From Symmachiella dynata (GTDB taxonomy: Bacteria > Planctomycetota > Planctomycetia > Planctomycetales > Planctomycetaceae): DNA of 64,000 nt. This document shows positions 19,039 through 34,000 of the stretch, piece by piece. The notes beneath the pieces are model-generated. The model searched no databases and was not told the origin of the DNA. It saw only the letters and a program-made list of their open reading frames with translations. The position numbers were made by a program, and so were the translations under genes. The stretch is taken from positions 1,169,001 through 1,233,000 of the forward strand of contig NZ_CP036276.1 in NCBI RefSeq assembly GCF_007747995.1. Direction: 5' to 3'. The stretch's first letter is position 1; every line of letters begins with the position of its first letter.

Positions 19039-22000
19039 TATCTTGGTCTCCAGCCTTTTAAAGGAACAATTACCATCCGCACGTTCCTAAACTGCCTTTG
19101 TAGCATTCGTAATCCTAGAACGAAATCGGGATTTTGATATATTCCTATTCTCGTTTCAGGGATACCGAACAACACAACGCGCGACCCCACTTGACCTGGC
19201 ATCAATGCTGGTACTCTCGCACCAGGATTGGGTTCAAATTGCCGGTTAGTCGATATTCTGCGAGCTTTTGTACCCATCTCTTTCAATGCCCGTTGGATAA
19301 ATTTTTCTTCACTCATGAGTGGGTCGCCCCCTTTTGAACCAAGACTTACCACAGTATAACGCCCTTTGCTGTCCAATTCGCGATGATCAATGGATTGGTA
19401 GTCGGTTCCATTTGCACCCGTGACTTTTTCGAAGAAATTGCCGCCGTTGCGATCTGTGTGGGGAAGTTCATTTTCAATAGATTTTGTAACAGCTTTGTCA
19501 ACCCAGGATAACCCTGCATCAGCCACAGTTAATCCAAAATATGCAAACACCAGTCCCATCTCAACCTTCCAGAGATGGGCATACACGAGATACTGGACAT
19601 TGAGTGCAGCGGCTGCTGCGACCGGCAATATAGTACGGCCAATTGCCACACCGGTTAGGAACGCATTAATTGCCAATGCCTTAAGTCCAGTTACTAAATT
19701 GGCCATACCAGTTGGATCAATCCCATTGATCGGATCCCCGTGCGTATACGCATATTTATGCAACGACTGCGGGTCATGCATATTTCCCGCAAAGTCATCC
19801 AACCGATTAAACCCACCAACACTTGGACCGTAATACCGGCGCCGTAGGTAGTCCCACCCAATCCGCACATCGTGCAATTCTCCGCTGTACTGCAGCGCCG
19901 TCAACGCCGCCGCCTGATCGAAACCAATCGGCAGACCGTACGCCGTGTAAGCATAACGCTCCAGAATGGCAATCGCGTCGTCGACGACTGCTCGCGTGGA
20001 GCCGTGTCCATCATAGAGCAGAGTCAGCGCGCTGCCAGCGGTTTGCGTGCCGGGGACAAACGTCGTTTGATCGATGACATCGTGGCCCAGCGTGAAGAGT
20101 TTTGCGTTGGTCACATTCTGCGTAGCAACGTCACGGGTGATTTCTTCAACCACCTGTTCGTAGCCGGTGAAGTTCATTGAATCGACGAGATAGGACGTCT
20201 CTTCGTACTTCGTCACGACGAGGGCCGTATTGGGGTTTTGATCGGTATCCTCCTCAACTTTGTAAGTCGCCCCGCGACGCATCCCGTCGTAGCCATAGAC
20301 GTACTCGGTCGTCTCCCGCTTCACGACGTCGCCATTACTGTCGTAGGTGTCGATTACGACCTTCGACATCCGTCCTTGTAGGTTGTACTCGTAATCGACG
20401 ACCGACAAGGTCTGCGTGCTATAAGTCTCCTTGACGGTTTTCGACGTCTGCAGCGTTCCGGAATAACCATACGTCGTAGTCGTGTCGTTGGTTTCGAGAT
20501 TCACAGCGTCGTCGACTTCGCCAATGATCTTCCAGCTAGTCAGCAACCGGTCGTTGTCGTCGTATTCGTACGTCAACGTTTTATCAATGATGCCGTCGAT
20601 GACTTTGCTGAGCCGATTGCCGACCAAGTCGTATTCAAACGTTGTCGCGTAATCCAAATCATCGTCGTGGCTGTCGTATTCCTCCTCGACGAGGCGATTC
20701 AGTGCATCGTAGGTCCAATTAGTCGTCGTGACATACGGCGTCGTGCTGTCCCAATAGGTCTCGGTGAGCGCGGCGCGGCGGCCGTCGGCGCGGACGGTGT
20801 AGTCGAACTCGTACAGTTTGGCATTGTCCGACAGGTCGAGCGGTGTGCCATCGGCGTCGTAGTACGTCAGCACGTCCAAGCGGTTGAGCGTGTCGTATTC
20901 GTAGAATGTGATCATGCCGTTGGCATGGTCGATTCGCTGCAAGTTACCGATTGTGTCGTAGCCGTAGGTCGTCACCTCCGGGGTCGAGAGGACTTCGTCG
21001 TTGCGTTCGATCGTCTTGACATCCAGTAAACGGCCCCAGGCGTCGTAGGTGTACTCCCAATCGTGTGTGGGGTCGGCGGGTGAGCCGATGTAGGCCCGCG
21101 TTTTGCGGCCCAGCGCGTCGTATTCGTAATTGAGCGTCCCTTCGGGCGCATCGACCTGCGACAGACGGTCAAACTCGTCGTAGTCAAATTCCGTCTCCCC
21201 GCGACCATCGGTCACGGACGTCTGTCGGAATTCGTCGTCGTAAACAAACGCAACCACTTCATCCGCCGGATCAATAGAAGGATCATCACCCGGTTCATAA
21301 TACCGCAATTCATCCAGGAAGCCCAGATCGGAATAGACCGACTCGGTGAGGTTGCCTTCGAACGACGTATGCAATTCCCGCCGGCCGTATTCATCGTAGG
21401 TGAAGTATTCCGTCTGTCCCAGCGGCAATTCGCGGGTCACTTGTTGGCCGAATTCGTTGTAGGTAAAGGTCGTTTCGCGTCCCAACGGATCGCGGATTAC
21501 GGTTTGGTTGCCGTAATAGTCGTATTCGTATTCGTAGCGCGGGTTTTCGAGTTGGTCGGTGGCGGGGTTGATCACCGCCGGGAGGACGACGGCGGTCAGG
21601 CGGCCGTGCTGCGGATCGTATTCGTAGGTTTTGGTCTGCCCCATTTGGTCGGTTTCGCCGACGACGCGGCCGAATTTGTCGTACGTTGTTTCGACAAAGG
21701 TGCCATCGTCGAACGTCGTGCGGTCGGAGCGGCCGTATTCGTCGTAATGGGTCAGCGTATAACGGCCGAGGGCATCTTTGACGGCTGTTTGGCGGCCAAA
21801 ATCGTCGTAGGTGTATTCGGTTGAGCGCGATTCGCTGCCAGCGGTCTCAGTGATTTTCTTAGTGCGGCCAAAGTCATCGTATTCGTACGTGGTGACAACA
21901 CCCGTGCTGCCAGTCGTACTCAATAGCCAACCGCTGACGTTGTCGTACGTGCTGGAAGAAGAGTACAGCAGTGTGCCGAGCGTATTGAGGGACGTGGTCG

Positions 22001-25000
22001 AGTCGCCGCTCACCGTGTCGACGTCAATGACCATTCCGTCGTAGCGCTTCGACTCTACCACCCGATCCAGCGCATCGTAGATATAGTACGTCCCCTGCGT
22101 GTCATCGGCCGGCAGGTGGCGGTCGGTGGTGTAGACCGCGCGGCCTTTGGCGTCGTAGACGGTGCGGGTGATCGTGCCGTCGCTGTAAGTTGTCTGGATG
22201 TTTTGACCGCGGGGGTCGTAGAGCATCGTGGTGGTTTGGTCGTCGTTTTCGGCCGAGGTGCTGTCGTCTTCGCCGATGATGCGGGTGGTGCTGAGGACTT
22301 GGCCGGCGACGTCGTAGGTGGTGGTCGTCGTATGGCCCTGCGCGTCGGTGTGGCTGATGAGACGGTTGTTGTCGTCGTAGCTGCTGCTGGTGGTGAGGGT
22401 GACGGTGTTCTCGGCATCATTGGGGTCTTGCCAGAGTCGGCTGGTGCCGATTTGGTTGCCGTAGTCGTCGTAGGTGAAGCGGTTGGTCCGATAGTTGCCG
22501 TCGCCGGCGTTGGCGGGTGTGGACCATTGGTCCCAGTTGGTGGTGGAGATCAGGTTGCCTTCTTCGTCGTATTCGAAGGAGACGGCTGTGTTGTCGGAGG
22601 GACCGTGGTAGTCGTCGGTTTTCCAGGGGGTGACGATGTAGCGAACTTGTCCGTTGTCCGCAGCATTGGTACCGACGCCGTAGTAGATTAGTTGGGTTCG
22701 GTTTTCGAGGGCGTCGGTGAGGTAGAGCGGGCGGCCATATTCATCGACGACGGTTTCGGTGGTGTTGCCGAACGGATCGGTGACGATCAGCGGCGTGCCG
22801 GTTTCATGGTTGACATAGGTCGTCTCCAGACCATCGGGGGTGATGACGGAACTGACGAAGCCGTTGGTATCGTAGGTGTAGGTGGTCAGCAGGTCGTTGG
22901 TTTCTTCGCTGACGGTGTCCTCCAAACCGATGACCATAATTTCGGTGAGCAGGTTGTCATCGTCGTCGAAGGTCCGTTTGGTGATGCCGCCGAGGGGATC
23001 TTCCTCGCGGATGATATTGCCGCGGGCATCGAAGGTGACGGTGCTGGTGTAATTGAGTTGATCGGTGATCGTCTGGGTTTTGTTGCCGCTGTCGTAGGTG
23101 TAGCTGATGGTCTGGCCATCGGCATCGGTGACGGCCTCGACGCGGCCCCGTTCATCGTAAGTGGTCGTCGCAGCACTGCGGCCGAGGGGATCGATGATTT
23201 CGTCGAGGTAATGCTCGGGATCGTTCGGGCCGTCGAGGTAGGTGAATTGAGTGGTAGCACCGGTGCGATCGGTGACGGCGATTAAATTGCCGGTGTCTTC
23301 GTCGTAGTCGTACAACAAGAAATTGCCGACGTGGTCGGTAATTTTTGTGATGCGGTCGGCGTAGTCATGCTCAAAATCAACGCCGCGACCATTAGAACTT
23401 TCGATGCCATCGCCGGTGAAGTACAGGGCGTTACCGTAGCGGTCGTGGATGCTGGCCAGTTCGCCGCTGGTGGCGTTGATCGTTAACTCCACACCGGTCC
23501 GCAGGCGCAGGACGTAGGCGTTGCCGAATTCTTCCAGGGCGGGGTTGTAGGCGAGCCCCTGCTTGCTGTGGTCGACCCACTCATCGCCAGCCTGCTGGAG
23601 GTGGACGTCGGCTTCATTGACGAACAGTTCGCTATCGACACCAGCATCGGCAACAAATTTGGGTTTGTAGTCGTAGGCAATGATACCGTAGGAAAAGGCC
23701 GGTTCGGCGTAAAACGTGAAGCCCTCGGTCGTGCCGTCCGGAAGCGTGATGACGACGCGGTCGCCGTTTTTGAAGGGGGTGTACGGTCCGTGGTTGGAAA
23801 GCCCTGAGTCGGCGTGTTCGACGTTGACGGACGTATTGGCAATATCGAGGCTCCAGCCGTAGCCGAAGTCGCCCTGTTCACCAGCGTCCAGCGTGCTGTA
23901 ACTGCGGGTGATGGTGATCGGGAAGCCTGGGGCGGGGATTTGCATGTCGAGGAACGAAATCGAGAAGGCGCCCAGTTTCAAATTGCCTTCCACGGTGACC
24001 AGTTTGTTGTCGGTCGCGGTGTTGCCACCGGCATCAACAGCGGTCAGCGTCAATCGGTAGAGGCCATTGGCAATGGCGGTGGTGTCGAAATTGCCAAGCA
24101 GGGCAGGCGTGGTGATTTCATTGCCGCCTGTGGCGAGTGTAAATTCACGACCGGAATCAATTGCCGTGGCGATCAGTGTCCAGTAGACGAGATTGTCATC
24201 CAGATCGTCGACGGTGCCCAGAATGTCGGTCGGCTCGGTCAGTTCCTCACCGCCGGTAATTGAAGTGATGGCGACCTCCGGGGCGGTGACATCACCGGGA
24301 TCGATGACCGTGAGGTTGTCGACAACGATTGTTTCGTTATCGACAGTGTCGGTGGCGGTGACGGTCACGACCAACGGATCAAGCGACACGACGTCGTAGA
24401 CGGCGTTTCCATTGGCATCGACCGCCACGTCCACGCCGTTGATGTCGAGCGTGATTTCGTCGACTCCCACGTCGTCGACGGCTTGGATATAAATCGATAG
24501 CGGCGTCCCCAACTGGGCGGGATCGTGCGAGTAGGTGACGTCCACCACTGGCGGTGTATCGTCTGCAGCGACCGTCACATCAAACGTGTCGGTGTTGTAC
24601 AGTCCGAACTCATCGGTGACGGTGACCGTGATGTTCGCGTGCGCGCCAATATCACCGATGGCCGTCTGCCATTCAATACGGCCCGTGTCCGCATCGATCG
24701 TCATACCGGTTGGCTCACCGGAGATCGAATACGTCAGCGCGTCCCCGTCCGCATCGGCGGCCGAGACGTCGTACTGATACCCGTTCCCGGCGGTGACGGT
24801 CGCGTCGGGGATCGTGGTGATCGTTGGGGCCGTGTTGTCTCGGATTGATATTCCCAAGTATTGGGTGTCAGTGTCGTTGCCGTCGGAGACAATCACCTCG
24901 AAGGTATTCAAGCCGGTCTGCCCCGAAGTCGGTGTCCAGGAGAGCAGCCCTGTGTCGGGATCGATCGACATGCCGATCGGTGGGGTACCGCCGAGCGAAA

Positions 25001-28000
25001 ACTCCAGCGTGTCATCTTCCGGATCGGTGGCTGTGACTTGATAGCTGTAAGCCGTACCCACCATGCCGGTTAATACGGCTGTGGAGGTGATCTGCGGCGG
25101 CAGATTGGCGGCGGGTGCGAAGATGGTCAGGTCGTAATCTTGATGGACCGCGTAGCCCGCAGGATCGGCGACGGTCACGACCACGTCGAACGTCCCCTCG
25201 CCGGTGGGGGTCCAGGTAAGGACTCCCGTGTTCGGGTCGATCGTCATGCCCGATGGTCCGTCGCTCAGCGAAAAGGTTAGCGTCTCCTCTTCAGGATCGG
25301 TGGCCGTGACGTTGTACGTGTAGTCCTCGTCTGAATGGCCGGAGGCGGGGGGCGTTGACGTGAACTGCGGTGGCAGATTGTTATCCACTACAGCGACATG
25401 GATTTCTTGCAGAGACCAGGCACCATGCGGATCGCTGACAAGAATCGTGGCCGACACAGTGCCGATTTGACTCGCATCGGGCGTCCAGAGCAGTTCGCCG
25501 GTCGTCGGGTTGATCTCCATGTTGGCGACATCGGTTTCCAGCGACCACAGTAGCGTGTCGCCGTCGGGATCGGTGGCGGTCGCCTGATAGGTGTACTGCT
25601 CCCCCACAATCGCCAGACTGCCAGCCGTGGAAGTGATGTGCGGTCCACCATTTTGATTCGAACCGCCACCGCTCGTCGGAGGAGCAATGATTTCGAGGTC
25701 GAACGTTTCGCTAGCCGAGAGACCGTACTGATCAGTGACGGTGACGGTGATGTCAGCGTACGTGCCGATGTCATCGATGGTTGTGAGCCATTCGATGTTG
25801 CCGGTGAACTCATTAATCGTCATCCCGGCAGGTTCGCCAGATAGTTCGTACGTCAATGCATCGCCGTCTGTATCGCTGCCATAGGCCCTGAATTGATACG
25901 TCTCGCCAGCTGCGCGGGTCAGGTCGGGGATCGGCGCAATTGTGGGTGCAGCATTGTCGCGGACGCGCAGGTCAAAGCTCTGGACGTCACCAAGGCTCCC
26001 GTCAGAGGCAATTACCTCCAGAGAATGTGTCCCGATCTGTCCCCCATTAGGCGTCCAAGTGAGCAGTCCCGTGTCGGGGTCGATGGACATTCCGTTCGGC
26101 GGCGTGCCCGCCAGAGAATACTCCAGCGTATCGTCGTCTGGGTCGGTGGCAGTGACTTGATAGGTATATTCGCTGCCGACCAGCGCGATCCAATCCGGGG
26201 TGGAAGTGATTTCCGGTCGCCCATTTGTGGCAGCGGCGGTGATCACCAATTGATACGTCTGTTCGGCCGCCAAGCCTGAGGGATCGGTGGCGGTGACGAT
26301 GACTTCTGACGTCCCCGTTGCTCCCGGTGTCCAGGAGATCACACCGGTGATGGGATCGATGGTCATCCCGGTTGGCTCATCGAGCAGCGCGTACGTCAGT
26401 GGATCGCCGTCGGGATCTATCGCGTTGGCGGCATAACTATAGTCGTCCCCCACACGGCCGGACGTGATCGGATCTGTCGTAAACAGTGGCGTCTGATTCG
26501 TACCGACGACCGAAATCAAAAATGTCTGCTGCGACGAGGCACCAAACGGATCTCTCGCGCGGACCTTGACCTCGACATCACCGATTTGATCTTCGTCGGG
26601 ACTCCAGGACACTAAGCCGGTGTCGCGGTCGATCTGCATGTTGCGGACTGAGGAATCTAGCAACCATTCCAGCGGGTCGTGGTCGGGGTCGGTGGCGGTC
26701 GCTTGGTAGAGGTACAAGTTATCGACGACTGCCGTGTAACTTGGCGTCGACGTTATGTAAGGATACGAGTTGATGGACGGCCCGCCACCATCACCGCTGT
26801 TACCATCTCCACCATCGTCCGCTGCCGGCGGGACAACGTCCAGGTCGAACATGAGCGTATCGTACAGACCAAACGGATCGGTGACGGCAACGGTGATATC
26901 CGAATGCAAGTTGATATCATCCAGAGTTGTCTGCCAACGAATGCGGCCTGTGCCAGCGTCGATTGTCATATTGCTCGGCGCGCCGAGCAGTGAATAGGTC
27001 AATGCGTCACCATCAGCATCGGTTGCCGAGACGTCGAACTCGTACAACTGCCCGGCGGTCAGCGTTCCATCGGGGATGGCCGTGAGCACCGGTGCAGCGT
27101 TGTCGCGGACGGAAATCTCAAAGGTTTGATCGTCAGAGTCAGTGCCGTCAGAAACGATGACTTGCACCGAGTGCTCCCCGGTCTGTCCTGCAGCGGGAGT
27201 CCAAGTGAGCAGCCCCGTGTCGGGGTCAATCGACATACCGATCGGTGGCGTGCCCCCCAACGAATAGTCCAGTTCGTCTTCATCGGGATCGAAGGCGATG
27301 ACCTGATAGCTGTACGCGGTGCCCACCATCCCGGTCTGTTCAGGATTCGAATTGATTTGCGGCGGCAGGTTCGAGGCCGGTGCATAAATCGTCAGGTCGT
27401 AAGTCTGATAGGCGTACCAACCAGACGGATCGGTGGCGGTGACCGTGACGCTGTGGCTGCCCTCCGACGAGGGCGTCCAGGAGATGACACCCGTGTCGGA
27501 ATCGATCGACATCCCGGTTGGCGGATTATCCAATGCATAAACGAGCGTGTCTTCGTCCGGATCGGTCGCTTCGACGTTGTAAGTGTAAGCCTCACCTGAA
27601 CGGCCGGATTGGGGAGGATCGGATGTGATTTCCGGCGGGTGGTTGGAATCGGACACTGATATCACAAACGACTGTGTCGCCAAGCCGCCGAACGGATCGA
27701 TCACACGGATCGTCACTTCCGTGTTGCCGATCTGACTCGCATCGGGCAGCCACAGCAATTCGCCGGTCGCCGGATCGATCTCCATATTCGCCACATCACT
27801 GTCGAGTGACCACAGCAATTGGTCACTATCGGCATCGGTGGCGGTCGCCTGGTACCGGTATAACCGATCCACAATCCACACCTTATCCGGCGTCGACGTG
27901 ATTTCCGGCGAATGATTGACCGACGTCCCGTCATCGTCGACCAGAGGCGCCACGACGTGCAGGTCGAAGGTCTGCTCATCATAGAGGCCGCGGGCATCGG

Positions 28001-31000
28001 TCGCACGGACCGTGTATTGATGTGGTGCGGAGACGGCATTGACGTCCTCTAGCCCCGGCAACCACTGCACCATTCCGGTGGCCCCGTCGATCGTCATCGT
28101 GCTCGGGCCATCGATCAACGAATACGTAATCACTTCCCCTTCGGGGTCGCTGGCTGTGATCCGTGTCAGGAAAGTCTGATCGGCGATGGTATGTGTGCGG
28201 GGGGTAGAAAGGATCGTGGGGGCGGTGTTTGACCCGGTATCGATCACCGGCAATAAGAACATCTGCTGGTAGCCGTGCCCGGCCAGGTCATACACCGTTA
28301 CGACAAATAAATTGGTACCCGTTGCAGTGGGAGTCCAACTGAGCAGGCCATCGGACGCACCAATTGTGGCGCCGTCCGGCCCATAAGTCAGTTCATACTC
28401 CAACACATCGTTCGGCAAATCGGGATCGCTGGCTGTGAGTTGGTAGGTCCATTCGGTACCAACCGTCGCGGAGAGATTCGGTGAGGACGTAATAATAGGT
28501 AGCCCTGCTTGCAGATCGACGATAAATTTTTGCAGAGCAATTCCCCCACGACCATCGGTGACACGCACGGCCACATGATGCTGGCCCGCAATCGTATCGT
28601 CGAGATCGCTAAAACTGGGGACCCACGAGATCAGCCCGGTTACCGGATCAATCGCCATGCCGTCGGGGGCTAAAGCCAACTCGTAAAGGAGCGGGTCAAG
28701 GTCCGCGTCGGTTGCCTGGACGTCGTAGGTGTATTGGATACCCAGCATTGCCGATGTGACGGGCGTGGAAACGATGACAGGGTGAGCGTTGTCCAGAGTT
28801 TCAATAATCGTGGGAACGACCACCGTGATCGAGACGGTGATTGAATCAATCCCACCTCGGCCGTCGGCAGCGCGGATCACAATGTCATACTCGCCCGCCT
28901 GCAGGACATCGGGCGTCCAACTCACCACTCCGGTCAGCGGATCGATCGTCATCCCGGCTGGTTTGGCGTTGGCCGATCCCGGAATATCCAGAATCTGATA
29001 CTGCAATGCATCGCCGTCGACATCGCTTGCCACCGCCATGAACTCAAACGGACGTCCGGATTGGATCGTGAATGGTCCGGCTGATGCAAGTACCGGCGCA
29101 GTGTTACCGCTGGTCGTATCGCCTACGGTGACCGTCCAGGTCTGTAGATCGCTGCCGCCTCGCCCATCCTCGACGAGCGCCGTGAATTCATATTCACCCG
29201 TCACCGTCGGCGCCCAGCGCAATAGCCCGGTCTCGTTATCGAACGTCGCACCATGCGTCTCGCCCACGAGCGTGTAGGTCAGTTCATCGTCATCGGGATC
29301 GATGGCATCGACGTCGTAGAAGTAATCCACCCAGATTTCGGTGGGAATCGTCCCCACGACCACCCCTGGATTGTTTTCCCGGACGAACTGCAGATCGAAC
29401 GCGTGGGGATTGCCGTCACCGGTGATTCGGACGTCAAAATCGAACGACGTCCCGTTGTAGGTTTTAGTGAGGATTTCAAATTGAACATTCGGATCGGAAG
29501 CAGTTAACGTGACGTCCAAATCCTCACTCACATCGCCGCGAATCACATCAGCCAGCGCCGCAATGAAGGAATTGACTTCATCCGGCACGCCCCATTCCAA
29601 CGTCAACCCATCCCAGACGGTGCCGTCTGCATCAAAGGTGAGGTCAATGTATTCTGTCTCGATCGCCCAAGACGTCGAGAGGTTGGGAGCGGTGCCGCTC
29701 GTGACCGTGTAGTCGCCACCGGTTCCGATCCAGTACATATTGTCGGCAGCGGTGTCACCGTCGGTACCAAGCGCATAGGGACCGCTACCAGGGACTTCGT
29801 TCAGTATCACGTCGAGCAATGAGTGCAATGAAGCATCGTGCTCATCGAGTTCATCCAAAATTGTGTTGTAAGTCAGGTTCGCATCAGTGGTGTCGCGATC
29901 TTCATCGGTGATCAACACCAATTGCCGTGAAACCTTATCACGGAAATTCAGTCCATTGAGCGCCGTATGAATTGCCTCGTATCCGTCTTCAATCACACCC
30001 TCAGTCTTCAGTCTTGATGTCATGTCATCGACATCCTCCGCGTCCGCCCAGGCGTCCAACCGCAACACCATCTTCTGGCCGGCCGTCCCGCTGAAACGAT
30101 AGAGGCGATCTTCATCCGTGGCAGTAAACACTGAAGACGTTTCGTCGTCTAACACCAACTGCGACTGCGTCGCTTTATCTAACACGCGGAAGCTGTAAGC
30201 CCCGGTTCCACCCGCCGCATCGCCGACCAATAGGGTGTACGTCCCGGTTGTGGCCAGTGTGACCAGCGGGAACTTCGTGTAGTCCGACTCTTCACTGCGC
30301 GATTCGGACAGCAATAAATTGCCATCAGCGTCACGCAGCCAAAGCGTCATGTCGGTCGTGGCGCCGCTGAGCCAGTCGAGGAACAACTCCTGTCCGGCCG
30401 TCCCGCTGATCGAGTAGACATCGAACGTGTCGGCCGAATTGATTGTGCCGCTGGTCGTTGAGCCCAAAGTCAGCGCCGTCGGCGTCCCGCCTTGCGATAA
30501 CGTGGCGTCGAGCGTATAGCTTTGCGAGGAGGCGGTGTCGCTGATGTCTCCCTCGATCAACAGGTAGTATTCGCCGTGTGCGGTGATTGAGACCGTATCT
30601 TGTGACGCGGAGATCAGGCCGCTGTCTATCACAGTTCCATCCAAATTGACCACCCGCCACTGCGAGCCGGACGGACCGCTGTAGGAGCTGACATCGATCG
30701 TCAGTGTGTCACCCGGAATCGCCTGGAAACGATAGACATCGGTCGAATTCCCAGCGGAAAGAGCATCACCCGTTGTGCCCAAAAAGTCGCTGGCAGCGAC
30801 GTCAGCCAAATTCACCAGCCGCAGATCATAGTCACCCGTCGCGGAATTCAGGCTGAGAACGTCGAGGACGTATGTCCCTGCACTCAGATCCAAAACTGCA
30901 TTGGCGTCGGACACATCATCCCCATCGGATGCCGTGAACAGTCGCTGCGAGACGATCGTGCTGCCGCTGCTGTCAAGCAATTGCCAGGCAAAGTCCGCCT

Positions 31001-34000
31001 CGTCAGTCAAGGCGTCGAAGTACAGGAGTGCGTCCTCGTCGAGCGTGAAGCCATATCGGTGCGTTTCATCGGCAGCCAACGTCCCATCGGTCAGACTTCC
31101 CACGGTCGCTAATCTGAGCGACTGCACTTCAAAGCTGTAGGTACGGCTGGTGGAACTGTCATCGGTCCCACCTTCGATCAACAGTGCATAATCGCCGGTT
31201 TGAGTGATCACGTACACCGGCAAATCGGTCAAGAGTCCGTTGGTCGAGAGCACGCTGCCATCGGGGCCAATCAGCCGCCAGCGGGCACTACTTTGCGCCG
31301 CGGATGTCAGTGCATCAAACGCCAGCACGTCTCCCACAGTAGCAGAGAACGTATAGGAGTGTGTCTCCCGTGCAGAGTTGAGCGTCCCGTTGACGACCGT
31401 GTCGAGCGTCAGACTGGAAACGCCGGAGAGTAAGGTGCTATGAATGTCGACGACACGGAATTCGTAATCGTTTAGGCTGGAGTTGTCGATCGTGAGGTTG
31501 TAACCGCCTGCCGATAAGTCAAACACCAGCGGATCGGGATCGCTACCGCTGTAGCCACCGGCGTTTGATTCTTCCAACCAGCGCGAAGAGACAAACGTAC
31601 CATCGGCCCCTTCCAACGTCCAGGACATGGTCTGGGTTGTGCCGCCGGAAATCTCTTCCGTGACATCGAAATAAACCAACGCATCGGCCGAGAGCGTGAA
31701 ATTGTATTGCCCGCTGGTAAGGTTGTCCGAGACGGTTTGATCCAGTGAAATTGCCGTTCCGGAGAGCGAATAGGTCCCCGATTCGACGGTGAATTGATAC
31801 TGAGGCTGCGAGGCGGGGTCGTCGACGTCCCCGTCAATAATCAGCACGTAATCGCCCACCGCCAGACTAACCAACGACTGCGTCTCACTGAGCAATGCGT
31901 TGAAGACTTCCGTGCCGGTATCATCCACGAGTCGCCACCGCGCGGCGGCCGATCCATCCCACGACTCGGCGGTAAAGTCATATCGCGCGGCCGTGCTAAT
32001 CGTCACCGTGTATCCGACCGACTCGCCGACCGGATCGAGCGTGCCCGACGTTGAATTCCCCAGTGTGACTGACGTAGCGGCCGACAGGTCAACTAAACGG
32101 AACTGATAATCCTCGCTGCGAAAACCGACGGCCTCGATCGCCAGCGTATAGGAACCGCTGTCGAGGGATAGCACCGAGTCCGGTTGATCTAATGACCGGT
32201 CACTAACCACAGCACCAGCAGGACCGGTTAGAGACCACTGCAGCTGATCGTTATTCGCCAGGGCGTCAAATAGCACCAGCGTGTCGTCCGCCGCAATCGT
32301 AAATGTGTAATCATCCTGCGCCGCATAGGTCTCGATTGTACCGGAGTAGCTGGTCCCCAGCGTCAGACTTTGTGTGCTGACGTCCTCCTCGACTGTCTCC
32401 AGTACGAAACTGTATTCCGTCGCGGTCGAACCGTCTGTGTTCTCCACAACGACCGAGTATTCGCCGCTGCTCGGCAGTTCCCAGCCCGCTAGTGCAGATG
32501 AGAACAATTCCCTTTCTGGAACCCAGACCGACTTCACCAACGCGTCATCCGGGCCGTAAACCGAGACGCGGAATGGATCGTCGACTGTGGACAAGACTGC
32601 GGAATCAGCCGTAAAGCCGACGATGGCGAAGCGGTTTTCAAAATAACCGGCCGCTTCTAGTTCCGCATTGAGCGCCTCCGCGATCTCGTCCAACCACGCT
32701 TGCCCACCCGTCATCGACACCGATTCATCCACGATCAACACAATATCGGCTGAAAAGTTCCCATCATATTCGTAATCCAGCGAAACGATCTGCTCCGATA
32801 CCTCGCCAGCCGACAGGTGCAATTCCAATTCCGTCGGGGTCACGTCGCCGGTCGCCGTATTGCCGCTGAATCCGGGCAATTCGAAGGTCAACTGCGGATC
32901 GCTGATGATAATTGGATCGTGATTGCCGATCGCCTCGTGCACGGCAATCAGGTATTCCTGCGTCGCCTCATGTCCCGCGCCGCTTTCGCCCGTTTCCGTC
33001 ACCTGCAGCGTGACTGAAACCAATGTCCCCACCAACGAGACGTCAGTCACGTCCCAACTGATCGCGCCGGTGTCCGCATCAATCGCCATCCCCTGCGGCC
33101 CATCAACGAGTGAATACGTCAAGTCGTCGCCGTCGGGGTCGCTGGCATCGGAATCGTAGAAATATGTCGTGTGCAAATATGCATCGACGATCGGAATCGT
33201 CGTAAATAGCGGCGGGCGATTGGGAACGTTCTCACTGACCGACAGCGTATACGTCTGCAAGTCGTAGCTGCCCAACGGATCGGTCGCCTGCACGATGACC
33301 ACATGCCCGCCCACGTCGCCGGACGTGGGACTCCAGGTGATCATGCCGGTCTCGGCATCAATCGCCATCGTGCCTGGTCCGGAAAGAATCGAATACGTCA
33401 CTGCATCGCCGTCCGGATCGACCGCCGCCGCGTCATACTCGTACGACTCGCCGGCGACGACTTCCGTTACGGGGTCACTGACAAATTCCGGCGGCTGATT
33501 TAAATCGGCCAGGATCTGCAGTTCATAGTTGAATTGCACCTGCTGCGGATTGTGGAAACGCAGCGCCAAACCCGACAGCGCGGCCGCCGGATCCAGCATC
33601 CCGTCTTCCATAAGGTGCGTGACGTCGAAATACGCGTAGCCATTGGGCGTTAACCCGTCGTAACCGGTGGCTTGTACGCGAGGATTATCGATGTGATGCA
33701 CGGCCACCAACAGCGGCCCGCGGATCGGCGAGATTCCGTCATTCGTCAGCGTCAGACCGGTAAACAGCGTGTCGCTCGATTCGTCAAACGACGTCACCTG
33801 ATAGTCCCACGACACTGCTGCCGTCACATCGACCATATGGTCGAAATCGATCGTATTGGGCGCGTGACCGTCGCCGGATGGGGATGTCAGACTTGGATTT
33901 GCAACCGGTGATGTCGTGAGAATCGTCGGATGCACGTCGACTGAAACTGTCGATGTGGAATCGGCGTCATTATTCACCAACCGCACTGCCAGCGTCGCTG

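Noticed and set aside
22116-23285. Two long plus-strand open frames (191 and 197 codons) inside the giant RHS gene
   Set aside because: They are antisense shadows of the RHS repeats; their composition mirrors the repeated codons and no ribosome site or family feature supports them.
24570-29100. CRISPR-like periodic repeats
   Set aside because: The periodicity is coding: each period is an Ig-like domain of about 95 residues in a single continuous frame, with no constant short repeats or unique spacers.
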